Assembly: GCA_018292915.2 (NCBI GenBank)
Contig: JACVVK020000226.1
Location: forward strand, 646,001-710,000
Length of the DNA: 64,000 bases
From: Batillaria attramentaria
Taxonomy: Eukaryota; Mollusca; Gastropoda; Batillariidae
Direction: 5' to 3'
In this document: positions 40,767 through 64,000 of the stretch, in pieces
Layout of the letters: every line of letters begins with the position of its first letter
Numbering within the stretch: position 1 is the stretch's first letter
Notes under the pieces: generated by a model
Seen by the model: only the letters and a program-made list of their open reading frames with translations
What the model was told of the DNA's origin: nothing
The model's database searches: none
Position numbers and translations under genes: made by a program

Positions 40767-41295
40767 CGTTTGATTTGTTTTCAATGAATATAAGTACATT
40801 CAAGAATCAGACTGGTTTAAGGCCCCCACACCCGCACAGATTCAGCAAGAAGTTACAGCTGCGAATGACTGATAGGCGATTAGCCTGCTACATTTGAACC
40901 AGTAAAGTAAGTAATAATGATTATGATTCAATTGCTCCAACCACCAAAAATCATACTTTAACTTGACTTCAAACTGTATTTACCTGTACAAAACAACAAA
41001 CTCACAAACTGAACTGAAACAGTCATCAATGCATTCATAATAAAAAATAACATCAGCCATTTCCATCCCTGGGAAAACATAAATCATTTTTGATTTCTGC
41101 AAGAAGTATACATAAAAATATAAAGTTTCTTTTTATCTTTTTCCTGCTGTCCATATGTACAGCAAAGAACAATGCAGTCATCATCCTGTGCGTGATGGCG
41201 TACTGTCCCAATGATTCCACGCGTAAGAGGATATGAACTGTCCAATCAACAATCACGTTTTGTCCACGTGTCCGAAAGGTAAGTAAAAAAAAAAA

Positions 41296-64000
<22,705 letters not shown>

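Noticed and set aside
40305..40799. Proline-rich frame of 160 codons
   Set aside because: Produced by C runs within a hAT-like element with terminal repeats and target duplication.

Overview
The window is animal genomic DNA. All host genes are split by GT–AG introns, microsatellites (mostly CA/TG) are very abundant, and many different transposons are present. The gene content (ALG6, VPS28, RPAP2, TMEM68 and a KY/hillarin-type protein), the BEL/Pao and RTE-like elements and the frequent TACATGTA motifs suggest a lophotrochozoan, probably a gastropod mollusc. That assignment is inference; no species can be named from sequence alone.

Layout: five host genes in alternating orientation. ALG6 (minus, 14 coding exons, 969-7363) and VPS28 (plus, 9 coding exons, 7791-11298) are head-to-head across a 427-bp spacer. 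RPAP2 (minus, 9 coding exons, 14192-20247) is tail-to-tail with VPS28. TMEM68 (plus, 8 coding exons, 28706-34484) is head-to-head with RPAP2, but a BEL/Pao retrotransposon (21052-27547) and a foldback element now lie between them. From 41296 to beyond the right edge runs a large minus-strand gene whose product joins a transglutaminase-like KY/hillarin region, KY-type beta modules and a C-terminal segment resembling the dynein heavy-chain stalk. I assembled all gene models by hand; exon phases agree throughout each model.

The host genes do not form a pathway. ALG6 acts in ER N-glycan assembly, VPS28 in ESCRT-I sorting, RPAP2 on RNA polymerase II, TMEM68 in neutral-lipid synthesis, and the KY-like gene is probably cytoskeletal.

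The mobile-element record is rich and often has clean insertion boundaries: a BEL/Pao element with apparently identical LTRs but broken pol, an RTE-like LINE with an intact 1002-codon ORF and 10-bp target duplication, a Ty3-like solo LTR with 5-bp duplication, a pogo/Tigger-like element, three TTAA-flanked piggyBac-like elements (one a perfect 92-bp palindrome), a hAT-like element, a MULE-like foldback with 10-bp duplication, a MITE with ATTT duplication, long foldbacks carrying a CTGAAGA...GAAAC motif, and tRNA-derived SINEs.

The strongest candidates for something undescribed are the KY/hillarin to dynein-stalk fusion, an inverted repeat pair that brackets an in-frame ALG6 exon, and the ribozyme-like foldback elements.
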